Shown: one piece after another, positions 1-11,776 of the stretch | How positions within the stretch are numbered: the first letter of the stretch is position 1 | Layout: every line of letters starts with the position of its first letter | NCBI GenBank assembly: GCA_036346375.1 | Contig: CM070511.1 | Location: forward strand, 1,488,001-1,552,000 | Source: Guadua angustifolia | Taxonomy: Eukaryota; Streptophyta; Magnoliopsida; Poales; Poaceae | Direction: 5' to 3' | DNA length: 64,000 nucleotides | Translations under genes and position numbers: made by a program | Notes under the pieces: model-generated | What the model saw: only the letters and a program-made list of their open reading frames with translations | Database searches by the model: none | Told to the model about the DNA's origin: nothing

Positions 1-707
1 CAACCGTGGGACAAGTGTGCACACGTCTGGAGTTAGATTATAACAACTGACTACCGAGCAAGTTTGCGATGTCGCCATTTGAAGCGCTATATGGAAGACC
101 ACAGTCGACGAGCAGTTGAGCTGGAATGAGGCAGGAGAAGCGCCATATGTTTGGGCGGATATTCTTGAGAAAATTTGAAGCGGTAGCCATGATCGAGAAA
201 AGGTTGAAAATTGCACAATCAAAACGGAAGAGTTATCTTGATAATGTGGTGAGGATTTGAGCTTTGAACTGAAGATTTTGTGTATCTCGAGTTACCCTTA
301 AAAGAGTTAGAGGTTTCACACTAAAGGGAAGTTAAGCGCCAAGATATGTTGGCCCGTTCAAGATCTAAGTCGTGAGGTGAAGTAAGCGTGTCGGTTGGAG
401 TTACGCGGTCATTAGCGAGTGCATGATGTGTTCCATGTGTCACAATTAAAGAAATGTCTCGAGTGCGAAGGCGAGATCTTGGTTAGAGTCGATTCATTGC
501 GGGAGGATTTGACCTATAAAATTGCGGTAAAGATCTTGGATCACGATGGATAGAAGCGAAAATAAATCGACCAGCTGCGAGTTCGATTGGAGTAACCATT
601 AGAGGCGAAGCAACACAGGAGGCGTGAAGAAGACTGAAGAAGAATTTCCCAACCTATTCCTTAGTCGGACCTAAATCTCGAGATTCGAGATTCCGTTAAG
701 GGAGGTT
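1..707 (+). pseudogene. Gypsy pol 3' end: integrase C-terminus with chromodomain-like tail, then PPT
   Basis: From 69 the sequence reads MSPFEALYGR, the conserved integrase motif of Ty3/gypsy elements. Further on come a histidine-valine-serine-like stretch (about 427-445), a VKILDH-type motif near 529 and a DWSNH-like stretch near 585, which is how chromoviral integrases enter their chromodomain. The polypurine tract AAGGGAGG sits at 699-705, directly before the LTR start at 708. The frame shifts several times. The same region of the second element lies at 11100-11776 and aligns by eye over the whole stretch. Confidence 0.8.
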
Positions 708-3700
708 TGTAACACCTCAATTTTTGCTTTTCTTGCATTTAAATGGTATTTTGAATTTTTGGGAATTTCTAGAATTTATTTGGATTTATTGGAATTATTT
801 GAATTTATTTTGAATTAAACCATTTATCAAATTAATTAAATAATGGAAAATTTAAAATAAAGTTTTGCTGAAAATATTTTATTTGAGTCACAAATGTCTT
901 AAAATATTTATGAGAATTTTTCGAGAATTTTTACGATATTTTAATGCCCCAAATAAATTATTTTATTTTGGAAATTATTTTAATCGGAAAAATTAAAAAC
1001 CCATATGGACGATCTTGGGCGAAATCTTGTCTTGACCCGTCGGGAAAAACCCTAAGCGTCGTCACCGTTCGATCCGGATCAAGCGGCCCTCATCGCGCCA
1101 CGTCGTCCCAATCCGAGTCCAGCTTAGGAATCATGCCGCCGTCGTGAGTGTGGGCCTCGGTCTCCAGCGCTTTCACGGAAGTCGAGGCACTATTTAATCT
1201 TGCCGCCGCCTCTCCATGTGCTCCTCGGTTTCGGCGCATCCATCCGTACACTTCTCACTTGCTTGAAATGCCGCTTCGCCATACGAGCTTCGCCGAAGTC
1301 CGAGACCATCCGCGCACTTCCTCGGCCGTTCACGTGTCGCCGGTGACCCTCGCCATCGCCGTTGGTCCTTGGAATTCCTCACGTCAAGCGCGTCGGAGGC
1401 TACTTCTTCCGCAGCGGAAAGCAGCGGAAGCGCCCGCCCGCGTCGTCTTCCTCGCTCGGTGAGACCTCGCCGTCACGCCATTATCCGTCATGCGAGTTCC
1501 CATTGCCCGTCGCGCATCAACGACCACGATTGACCCGTCGCCAGCAACAGTAAACCCCATCTTCAAAACTCCGTTAGATGCAAATCCGAGGGCCCGCGTC
1601 GTGCCACGTCACGTTCCTTTGTGCGTGGCGGCGACAAAGCGGACCCACATGTCGATCTCACCGCCGTTCCTTTGTGCGCATGAGTCGTGACAAAGCGGAC
1701 CCACATGTCGATCTCACCGCCGAGCCTTGTGCACATGAGTCATGACGGCCACGGGCCGCTCGTCGGTACTTTGCACCGTGCGTGTGGCGTCCTTCATTGA
1801 CGTCATCTTGGCGTCGCAGTGGGACCCACTTGTCGGCCGAAATAGCGGTCGGGGCTGGCGTCGGCAGACCCGTGTCACTCTCTGGTGGCGACCGCGTGTC
1901 ACAGATGACGCAATAATTAATTTTCGAAAAAAAAATATTTATTTAATTCGGTTTATTGATTTTAAATGTATTTTGAAACTTCAAATGCTTATAACTTTTG
2001 CGTTTTAACTCCGATTTGAGTGATTCCAATTTCTATAAATTTGTAAAATCAAGCTCTTTCTGTTTATGAATTTTATTTGAATTTTAAGCTTGAGTTGCTC
2101 TCTGTTTTATTTATTTATTGCTATTTATTTGCGTTCTGCGTGAGCGTTGAAGTGCGAAGGTTTGAGGAGAAGTTACGACCGAGGAGCAAGTTCAGGAACG
2201 AACCAGCACTTTTTGAAGGCAAGTTGTGTTTGATCATGTTGAACCTATTAGAGCAAATTATTTTGATTTAAACTATTGCATGCTAATTTGATAGAAATGA
2301 GTTTGAATAAGTTTTGGGATTAGCTAAATGCCTAGTTCTTGTATGCTACCTTGTATGTATATAGTTGTAGGCCATGAATCCTTTGTCACCCTAGGTTATG
2401 GATTAATAGTTGGACATTAATAATTTGCCAACATGGGTTGAGTAGGCAGAAGTAGTATGCTTATACCTTGCGTGGACATTTCATGATTTTGGAATACCAA
2501 AGTGAATCTTGACTTAATGAGATATTGAACATGCTTTGTGAATGAGACATGTGTTATTGAGTTGATGATGGCGTGGTGCAATGGTAAAGAAGCAAGGTGG
2601 AAAAATGATTTAGGCTGGGGCAAATGGCAAGATTGTTTACGTGGGCCAAGAGTGGCAAGGCGGGTCGTATTTGGTTTTATTGGTTTTGGATAATTGAGAT
2701 CACACTTGGTTAGTCTTGCCTCGGTCAACTAAGGACTTAACCTTGCGAGCATTTGGTGAGTCTCTCATCTGACCACAAGCTCCGTAATGGGACGGGCTTA
2801 GGTGAGTAAGCCCAGAAATCTATTCTTTGAATCTTGTCGTGGTGGTGTGAGGCCGGAGGCGGAATGAGAACTCACATGGCGCAAGAGGGGCCACAGGTGT
2901 GGTAACCGATCCCTCGGTGTTGAAACCTTAGCGAGGCGTCTTGGGTTTAGATGGAACTTTGGAAAAGCTTCGTTCACGGTTATTTGCCTTGGTGGTATTT
3001 GTTGTATCTTGTGGGTAAAGTGTATAACCTCTGCGAGTGTACAACCTATTGAATAGCCGTGCTCACGGTAATGAGCATCGCTTCGGTGATTACTGTCAAG
3101 GGTTAGATTTTCATAAAAATGAATTGTTTATGGAAAAATGCTTGGGTTGGTAATGAGGAACTTGACTTAGGATGGAAATATGATTGTGATTAAAATGTTT
3201 GTAAGCTACTATTCTTATTCTTGTTTTCTTTGCTTTGCAAATTATTACAGTTATTCTTAAATGTTGTCTTGCTCATGAACCATAGCCTATCCTTTGTACT
3301 AAGCCATGCATGTAGAATATTAGAATTGCATTACATGCATGACTTCTTTGAGTGCTCAAAGTACTCACCCACAACAACACAACCGGTTGAAGAAGAAGCA
3401 AACCACCTTTCGGGAGGAGAGTATCGGGAGGAGGCCGAACAAACTAGGGAAGCGAGCCCGGTCGGTTACTGTGGCAAATTGGTTGGCGCCACGAGTTTAT
3501 TTTATTTCATTGCATTTGAATATTTTAATAAGTCTTAAGCCTGCAATGTATCTTTGTAACTTGACCATAAGGTCGATCAACTAGTTTGAGTATTTAATCA
3601 AAGTACTTATTATTTAGTTGGTTATGGTGTGATATGTACCAATGTTGAGGCTGTGTGCACTAAGCGTGATCTGGACTAGTCTTTGAATACCTGAAGGTCG

Positions 3701-3724
3701 GATTTGCAAATTCGGGTCCCGACA
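708..3724 (+). repeat. Complete LTR 1 (about 3.0 kb) of gypsy array
   Basis: The left edge is TGTAACACCTCAA right after a polypurine tract. The right edge is CCCGACA, followed at once by a degenerate initiator-Met-type primer-binding site. Inside there is an AT-rich U3 start, a GC-rich block at 1000-1900, and a conserved segment at 2150-2230 that is shared with LTR 3 near 13965-14010. The last 60 bases match the ends of LTR 2 (5970-6034) and LTR 3 (15510-15577). It is followed by gag and not by host DNA, so it served as 3' LTR of one unit and 5' LTR of the next. Short ORFs inside it are not genes. Confidence 0.85.
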
Positions 3725-4972
3725 GAAGGTGTATCGAGCCATCTTGGTAGGACTGGCCCTTAGTTAGAATGGTCGTAGTGAGGATAAAACTATTTTCTAA
3801 AAGCTAAAATGTGCCAAGATGATAATGCAATCTCGACTTACCCTTCTCTTCTTTCATACCCTTGCTGAATTTAACACATATTTCTTTGTGTTTAAAATAT
3901 GTGAGTTTCACGTGAGTGTCCTTTGGCGAGATGAGGATGATCCACTCTTTTGGTGGCGCCTTTGGAGGAGATGCTGCGGCGGAGCTTTGGCGTGTGATCT
4001 GCATTGCTTGGAGATATAGACGAGCCGATCTCTGGGGACTCTTGTGATCGGGCGGGCTGATATTGCACGGGATGTCACTATCACGGTCTCTTCGGGATAG
4101 AGGCGAGGCGTCGTCGTATTCGCATCACCGCCAGGAGGTTGTCATTGGCCGCTGGGATTCGAGGAGACATCGCGTCTGGCGATGAAGCGGTGCTCGTACC
4201 AACCCGGGGAGTTGGATGGCACTGATGTTCCGTCACCACCCGCCTTGAGACACTCGCTTCTGGCAGAGCCCATAGAGGAGGAGGATGCCACGATCACCCA
4301 CGGCGGATATGTTATCGCTCGAGGATGCTATCGGCGAGGCGGTTCGAGGGCTGCGAGGTCTCGTGGCCAGTTCACACTGGTGAGGCTCATCATTGCAGAA
4401 CTTGTGAGTACTTAGCCCTCTATCCGGAAGGATTGGGGAGCTGAAACGGTATGCGGACGAGCCGGAGCGGTGTTGGAGCTACGACCAGAGACGGGAGAGC
4501 CGGCGAGGCGTGCGAGCGAGCGAGTGGAAGTGAAGTCGGAGCAGGTGGAAGTGAAGCGAGGCTGTGGAGGTCAAGCTGGAGCAGTGGAGGTTGAGCGGTG
4601 CAAGAGGCGCATCGGTGAGGAGGATCGTTAGGATAGGTTTGTACCGGCCAGCACACCGCGGTATATCCACGGGAAGTTCGGTGGGGGTTGGCTCGAGTGA
4701 GCATTAGGATTAGTGGTTGAGACTCTGCGTTGGTCGTCGTCTGGAATAAGAGTCACCCTTAGGCGTTTGACTCGGTGTTAGTTCGATTTGCTTCTTTCAT
4801 GCTTGTGAGTGATCGGTATCGTTGCAAGGCCCTTAGGCATTGTGAGCAACCATACCCAAATATTAATAAAGTAATAAAGTTAGATTTTGTGTTACACCTT
4901 TGACCTGCATAAGTACTCCATTACTCGTCTATTCTTATTTCCTCTCGTCTCTAAACCATGGAGCAATGGTGG
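3725..4972 (+). other. Primer-binding site and untranslated leader of truncated gypsy unit
   Basis: GGTGTATCGAGCC at 3732 is a degenerate form of the TGGTATCAGAGC-type primer-binding site complementary to initiator methionine tRNA. The long leader that follows includes a GGATGATCC block and a GGTGGCGCC block near 3935-3965. Both recur at the same relative place in the second unit (6250-6280). No credible gene lies here before the gag start. Confidence 0.65.
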
Positions 4973-5412
4973 ATGGTGAACACTCGAGAAACCAAGGAGG
5001 AAATGGGGCGGTTCTCGCTTCATTTGGAAACTGTCGATGGGGAAGGACTAGGACCTCAGCAAGTACCGCCGGTTGATATCGCGAACTTTGGAGCCTTTAT
5101 TGCTGCCAGACCCGATTAATGCATGCCATGATCGGCGATCTGGCAGTCCTTGCCCAAGCGCCGCCGCCCAAGTTAACGAGTCAACCCGGTCTGAGAGGCC
5201 ACACTCGAAGTGTCGAGAATTCATGAGGACACGACCCTACATTTTCTGGAAATGCCAATCCATTGGAGATGATTGGTGAGGGCGATAGAAAGTTGCACAT
5301 TACCGGTGTGAAGGAAATGAGAGGTACTCTATGCCTCTCATCGACTTGAAGAACATGGTGAATGGTGGGAAAACTCTTCTTGTTGCTCATGAGCACCCAT
5401 GGTTTATCAGTG
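4973..5412 (+). pseudogene. Gypsy gag fragment, truncated at an LTR junction
   Basis: The start codon at 4973 opens MVNTRETKEE, the same beginning as gag of the second unit at 7336 (MVNTRGNRGA). After 48 codons there is a stop. In another frame the gag core continues with a motif like FxRTRPYIFW and DDW (about 5220-5278), the usual conserved block of this gag. The sequence stops matching gag at about 5412, where an LTR fragment begins, so the rest of gag and all of pol of this unit are missing. Confidence 0.75.
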
Positions 5413-6034
5413 AATAAAATGGGGTGAAAGGTGTGTGCGGGGTTAATGATGAATCTTGATTAAGAATTGTGTGTCCAAAATATTATGGAAAACAACTTGA
5501 GATATATTAGTTATATGGTTTGATGCTTTCAATCTAATTAAATATCTATTTAAATTATTGATGCAAAGCAAAATAACCAGTAGAGCCATTCCCTCGGAAC
5601 AAGCTATGCATGTAGTAAATAGACCTGCATTTTGTGCATAACTTGTTGAGTACGGTGTGTACTCACCCTTGCGGACAAACTTACCAGAAGAAGAGATTAC
5701 ACCTGCCTATGAAGAGGTTAAATGAAGAGCTAGAAGAACTAGGGAAGCAAGCCTCTGTCAGGGCGCCTGTGGTGAAGATGGATCACTACGATGTTATTTA
5801 CCATTCCGCTGTTGAACTATATTACTCTGAATAATGTAAGCTCTGTGTGGCAGATTATTGTAAGGGACCATAAGGTCACACAACTCGTTTATATACATGT
5901 TTGCAGTACTTATTTAATATTCGGCTGTGTATGATGTGATGTTATACCCTATTTAGTCGTGTATGGCACTAAGCGCGATCTGGACTAGTCACGAGAATAC
6001 CTGAGTGTCGGATTTATAAATTCGGAGAGCACGG
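5413..6034 (+). repeat. LTR 2, 5'-truncated (about 620 bp)
   Basis: From AATAAAATGGGGTG at 5413 the sequence runs collinear with LTR 3 from about 14968 to its end, with closely similar length (about 622 versus 610 bases). The 5' three quarters of an LTR are missing. Its right end is followed by TGGTATCGAGC, a better-preserved primer-binding site, at 6041. Confidence 0.85.
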
Positions 6035-7335
6035 CGAAGGTGGTATCGAGCACATCTTGGTATGAGGACTTGACCTTAAGTTAGGCGGTCGATAAAGATA
6101 TGGTTAATTTCTAAAAGATTAAAATTACACAAGATTATGAATGAAATCTTGACTAATCTTTTTCTTCTTAATTCGCACCTATGTTGCAATTTTCTGTTAT
6201 TACTTTATGATTTTAAAATCTAGTTTTAACAAGGTGTATTTTGATAGATGAGGAGGATCCACACCTTTGGCGGCGCCTTTGGAGGCTTATTTCTTTTGTG
6301 TATTATCTCTGCGATTTTGGAGGAAACGTGAGGCCGATATCTAGAATATACGTAGTTCGTCTTTGGTGGACATCGCTTGGGTCGTGAAGGTCACCGTCTC
6401 TGGCGAGACGGGGAAGCAGTAAATCTGTCCATCGGTGCTGAGAGGTCTACATTGGTGGCATCCGAGAGGCCGCCGCCTTGCGATCTGGCGAATCGCCGTA
6501 CCTACTCCATAAGAGCTTGAGGCCTTGTTTTCGACACCATCCGCCGGGATAACCGCTTCGGCCGGGATCCGATCGGCAGCGATGGCCTTCGATCACCCAC
6601 TTGGTGAGATCGCCATCGCCCGAGGAGAGACCTTGGATGAGGCGATCCGGGGCTGCGGAGGGCTCGTGGCGAGGTTGTGGAGGTCAAGGCCCAGTGCGGG
6701 GAGACTCTTGAGGGCTGAGCATCTGCATCGGAGGTGCACGAGTTGGAGAGATCTGGAGGTGCAGGGCGAGCGAGCTAGAGTTGCGACCCGACCTGAGGAG
6801 GCGAACTGGCGGGGAGGTGCGGTCACGGAGGCACCGGTTCGAGGAGCACCGGTCACGGTGGTGCGAGCCACCGGCACCGTCTGAGGCAGCCCAGGCAATG
6901 AGTCGGTGGGCTCTTTTGTTCACTTGACGATGGGGCACCGGATCGATTCGCCCCTATGCCGCCGCGCGCATGATACCGCGTGGAGGACCGCGACTGGATG
7001 GCTCGGCGACTAGAAGTTTTAGTTTAAGTCGAGTCGACTCATGTCTCGAGTCAAGTTTGTTTGAGTCGGTTTATTTGAGTCCGTCCTTAGAGCGGTTGGT
7101 TGATTGAACTATATGAACTTTATGTCATGTTATGGTTGATTGTGATGAACAACTTCCATGGATGTTTTATGTGTGTCGGTATGTATGCATAATGCTGTAG
7201 GCACTGTGAATGACCATATCCTACAACATTAAATAAAATTGTGTGATCTGTTTGAGTCAAAACTTCTCCCCGCCTAAGATTCTTGTATACTTGTCCACTC
7301 TATTTTCTCTTTTTCTTAAATTCTTTGTTCTTCAG
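6035..7335 (+). other. Primer-binding site and leader of second gypsy unit
   Basis: TGGTATCGAGC at 6041 is one gap away from the initiator-Met tRNA complement used by many plant Ty3/gypsy elements. A leader of about 1.3 kb follows, with a GC-rich part at 6360-6900. It holds no supported gene; the short ORFs are out of frame with gag and differ between the two units. Confidence 0.7.
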
Positions 7336-8460
7336 ATGGTGAACACTCGTGGAAACCGTGGAGCCAGAGGAAGCGGATCTCAGCAAGGTGGAAATCAAGA
7401 CAACGCATCAAATCCTCAACTTGCACAACCTGTGGATATGGGAAACTTAGGAGCATTCTGTTGCTCAAACCAGTTGATCTGATTATGATGCAGTGAGTCT
7501 GGCGAATCTGAGAATCGGCGTGACCAATAACAATAACGGGCTATGCACCAAGGACACGGTCTAGAATGTCGGACTTCATGAGAACCGGACCCCCAACCTT
7601 CTCAGGAGCGTCAATCCCATTGAAGCGGATGGTAGTTGCGCACAATTGAGGAAGGCGCACATATCCCAATGTGTAAACGAGAGAGTTTTGTATGCCTCTC
7701 ACCGGTTAGAGGGCTAACTGCGAATGGTGGGAGAATTATTGTCGTCCACGAGCATCCCGAAATCACTTGGGATGAGTTCTGATTGCCTTAAATCGATTAT
7801 CATGTCTTGGAGGGTATGATGGAGCTCAAGAAGGAAGAGTTTAGCTCTTTGAAGCGGGGGAGGCCAATCTGTGGCGATTATCTTAACTAAGTTTACCACT
7901 TACTTGCGTTATGCCTTTGGAGGATGTAGCCTTGATAAGGCTAAGCGGTCTCGATTGATGAAGGACTGAATTCGGACTTCAAGCGAGGCGATCACCCACA
8001 TATTTTCGGTTCAAGAGCTTGTCAACAAAGCGCTCATTCTAGAAGATAAGCGCAAAAAGTGGATGACAACATAGCGTCAACAACCTTTGCAAGGAGGGCG
8101 CTGGGACAATAGAGGCAGGGGTGGTACCCCAGCAGTTCACCGATTTCAGCTAGGGGAGCGCAAGAGCACCTTGCTGCCTGGCTGACCCTCTTGGTCGAGA
8201 ATCTGCGAGACACTGCAAGAGCTATTAGTCAAGCTGTAGGAAACCCATCAATGGCAGGAAAACGCTGCTATAACTATAATGAGATGGAGCATTTTGCCAA
8301 TACATGTCCCAAGAAGGGAGGAGTTACTCCAATTCGCTTTAACTTGGGTAACACGCCTGCTAGAACTCCCGTTCAAGGAGGAAGTCGAGTACCTGCTCAA
8401 GTTGGAGCCGCGCCACAATCAATTTGTCGCGAGGAAGGTCAACCACATCATGGCGGATGA
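7336..8460 (+). pseudogene. Gypsy gag (second unit), frameshifted
   Basis: The ATG at 7336 begins MVNTRGNRGARG, a basic start typical of this gag. A core with an R-T-G-P-P-T-F motif follows at about 7583-7603 and a capsid-like region runs to about 8050. A zinc-knuckle relic is at about 8263-8313, reading CYNYNEMEHFANTC. Compared with the canonical C-x2-C-x4-H-x4-C, the second cysteine is tyrosine and the glycine is glutamate, so it could not bind zinc as read. Several frame changes are needed. Gag would form the capsid and package element RNA in the cytoplasm. Confidence 0.8.
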
Positions 8461-8700
8461 AGTTGAGCGCCCGCGGACCAGCGTCTTGGGTAAGTTCCTA
8501 GTTAACTCAGTACCAGCTACTATTTTGTTTGATTCAGGAGCTTCTCATTCATTCATTTCTCAAGTTTTTGTCGTGCAAAATGATTTGGAGGTGGTTAAAC
8601 TTAAGAATACACTAATAGTCGAGACCCCTGGATCAGAACTCCGAGCTAAAGTAGGATGTTAAGGGGTAAAATTAATAATAAATGGAATAGAGTTCTAGCG
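8461..8700 (+). pseudogene. Gypsy aspartic protease domain
   Basis: At about 8523-8560 the sequence reads ILFDSGASHSFIS, the D-S-G-A active-site motif of retroelement aspartic proteases. It follows the zinc knuckle as expected for a gag-protease-pol order. A stop at 8660 ends the frame. In an intact element this enzyme cleaves the polyprotein. Confidence 0.75.
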
Positions 8701-8939
8701 AACCTAATCATATTGGATACCCAGACCATAGATGTGATTACGGGAATGGATTAGTTATCAAAGCACAAAGGCGATCTTTGGATTGTGGGCGAAAAGTAGT
8801 AACAATCGAGAGCCCAAATGGCAAGAAGATGGAGATCAGCGATTCTTGTTGAGGATAGTCAATTAATGATTAACGATGTGAAAGGCTGTTGAAATAAAAG
8901 ATGTTTTGGTAGTGAATGAATACAGGATGTGTTTCAGAG

Positions 8940-9830
8940 ATTTACGGAATACCACAGACGAGGGATATAGAGTTTGTAATTGAGTTAGTACAGGAGCGGC
9001 TCCAATAGCCAAAAGGCCTATAGGATGTCTCTGGGGAATTGGTAGAAATGAAGAAACAAATTGAAGAATTATTGGAGAAGGATTTATAAGACCTAGCTCA
9101 TCACCGTGGGGAGCCCCGGTGTTGTTTGTAAAGAAGAAAGATGAAAGTTTTAGAATGTGTATAGATTATCGTGCACTTAATGATCTGACGATAAAGAACA
9201 AATATCCTTTGCCCGGGATAGATGATCTTTTTGATCAGCTAAGAGGAGTAGGAGTCTTCTCTAAGATAGATCTTCGATCCGGATATCATCGATTAAAGAT
9301 TGAAATGAGGACATACCAAAACTGACTTTCTCGTCAAGGTATGGACATTATGAATTCACGGTCATGTCCTTGGATGACTAATACTCTGCATATTTCATGA
9401 ATATGATGAGCGAAGTATTCATGGAATATTTGGATAAGTTTGTAAATCGTGTTTATTGATGACATTTTGGTTTATTCAAGTCGGAGGAAGAGCATCTTTG
9501 GACATTTAAGGATGGTCTTGGAAAAGTTAAGAAAACCGGTTGTATGCAAAATTGATGTAAGTGTGACTTACGGAAAAAGAAGGTTGAGTTCTAGGTCATG
9601 TGATGACTGGCGATGGAGTGGTTGTCGATTCTAGGAAAGTAGAAGCGATATTACATTGGGATCAACCAAAATCGGTTACCCGATCAGAATTTTTCTTGGT
9701 ATGGCGGGATATTACGAGTTCATTGAAGGATTTTCTTCAATTCGAGACCTCTCCGCAATTGCTAAAGAAAGAAAAAAAAAGTTTGCATAGTTACTTTGAG
9801 TGCAAAAGAGTTTTCAAGAGTTGAAAAGCG
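8940..9830 (+). pseudogene. Gypsy reverse transcriptase domain
   Basis: The frame from 9119 reads LFVKKKDESFRMCIDYRALN and continues through KYPLPGIDDLF and FSKIDLRSGYHRLKI, the first blocks of Ty3/gypsy reverse transcriptase. A downstream frame gives FIDDILVYS at about 9450-9477, the catalytic Y/F-x-D-D block. Between them lies a shifted copy of the YGHYEF...MSF block (9340-9370). The frame changes at least four times. The enzyme would copy element RNA into DNA. Confidence 0.85.
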
Positions 9831-10215
9831 TTTGACTTGGCTTTGTCTTGGTGTTGCCAAATACTAATGATAATTTTGATATATCTTGTGGCGCTTGGCG
9901 TCGAGGGGCTGAGATATGTATCTTGATGCGAATGGCAAAGTAGTAGCTTATGCATCAAAAGCGATTAAGGCCACATGAGCGAGTACCCAACTCATGATTT
10001 AGAGATAGGCTGGCATGGTGCGCTCTCAAAATATGGCGTCACTATCTCGCCGGAAACCGATGTGAAATATATCTTGACCATAAAGTTTAAAGTATATATT
10101 CACTCAATCGGATCTTAACATGAAGCGAGAAGATGGTTAGAGTTAATCAAGGATTATAACATTGGAATCCACTACCATCCGGGAAAAAGCAAGCGTGGTG
10201 GCGAGATGCTCTGAG
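9831..10215 (+). pseudogene. Gypsy RNase H domain, degraded
   Basis: By position it lies between the reverse transcriptase and integrase blocks. Recognisable remnants include a VVAYASK-like stretch (about 9942-9962) and a Y-P-T-H-D-L-E-like stretch (about 9980-10003), both usual in the RNase H region of this lineage. The frame is heavily broken and no catalytic set can be read in one frame. Confidence 0.6.
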
Positions 10216-10231
10216 TCGGAAAAGCTATAGC

Positions 10232-11745
10232 TTGAATTTGATGATAGCAGAAGAACAAACTAATTTATGTAAAGATCTTCAGAAGTTAAGATTGGAAGTT
10301 GTACCAGAAGGGTATTTAGCTACCTTGGAGGTTAAGCCGACCCTGGAAGAGCTGATCAGGGAAGGTCAAAAGGATGATGAGAAGATTAATAGAATCAAAT
10401 CCAAGATGGATGAAGATTTAGCCAAGGACTTTAAAGTAGATGAGCAGGGTACCTTGTGGATAAAGAACAGAATCTGCGTACCCCATAAACCGGAATTGAA
10501 GCAATTAATACTGGAAGAAGCACATGATTCCAAGTATTCGATTCACCCCGGAAGTGCTAAGATGTACCAAGATTTCAAGGAAAGATTTTGGTGGCCAAAT
10601 ATGAAGAAAGAAGTGGCTGAGCATGTAGCATTATGCGATGTGTGCCAAGAGTCAAAACCATGCATCGAGAGACCGGTAGAAACTGCTACAACTACTAAAG
10701 ATACCAGAATGGAAGTGGGAGGAAATCGGGATGGACTTCATCACCGGTTTGCCAAGGACTCAAGGTGGATATGACTCCATATGGGTCATAGTAGATCGAT
10801 TAACAAAGGTCACACATTTCATACCCGTAAAGACAACCTACTCGAGAGACAAGTTAGCGAGTTATATATGTCGAGAATTGTTTGTTTACATGGTGTACCC
10901 AAGAAGATAGTATCGGACAGAGGTACTCAATTTACCTCAAGATTTTGGGGTAGGCGCACCTGACTATGGGCACTGTCTGAATTTCGGTCTGACATACCAT
11001 CCATGAGACGGATGATCGAGACGAAAGGGTTAACTAGATACTTGAAGATATGCTATGAGCTTGTGCATTGTCATACACCACATCGTGGGACAAATGCTTG
11101 TCATATGCCAAGTTCAGTTACAACAATAGCTATCAGGCTAGTTTGAAGCTTTATATGGTCGTTCATGTCGAACACCATTAAATTGGAATGAGATGTGAGA
11201 GCGTCATGTTTTAGGTCGAGCGATACTTCTAGATGCGAGAGGAGAAGATTGCTCACGATAAGAAAGGTTGAAGAAGCGCACAATCCGAACAAAAGAGTTC
11301 TGTGAATAGCAAGCCAGTGATTTGAGTTTTGAACGAGAAGACTATGTTTATCTCAAGGTCACGCCACTTAAAAGTGAAAAGGTTTCATGCAAAAGGAAAA
11401 CTTGCCCCATGGTATGTGGGACCATTCAAGATCTTGAGCATAAAGGAGAGTTGCCTACCATTAGAAGCTGCCATGATCTCTAGCGAGTACATGATGTATT
11501 TAGTGTGTCACGATTGAAGAAATGTTTGCAATCTCTAGGAGGCAGGCACCTATAAAGCTATTGAGCTGTAAGAGGATTTAACTTACAAAGAACATCCGGT
11601 GAATATTTTGGATACCATGGATTGTGAAACTAGGAACAAGTCAACCGCTTTTCGAGTCGATTGGAGCAACCACTCGAAAAGTGAACAACTTGGGGTTGAG
11701 GAAGATTTGAAGGTTTACCAACCTCTTCTCTAGCCATCCACGAAT
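10232..11745 (+). pseudogene. Gypsy integrase with chromodomain-like C-terminus
   Basis: An open stretch from 10232 holds the zinc-binding HHCC domain: HDSKYSIHPG, then KERFWWPNMK and CDVCQESKP. The catalytic core follows in shifted frames, with a MDFITGL-like block (10731-10755), VDRLTKVTHF-like (about 10792-10820) and HGVPKKIVSDRGTQF (10890-10935), which carries the second catalytic aspartate. After the GPFKI and RLKKCL blocks come ILDTMDCETRNKST and DWSNHSKSE (about 11607-11690), the start of a chromoviral chromodomain. A stop precedes the polypurine tract. The protein would insert element DNA into the genome. Confidence 0.85.
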
Positions 11746-11776
11746 CTCGGGGTTGAGATTACATTAAGAGGGAGTT

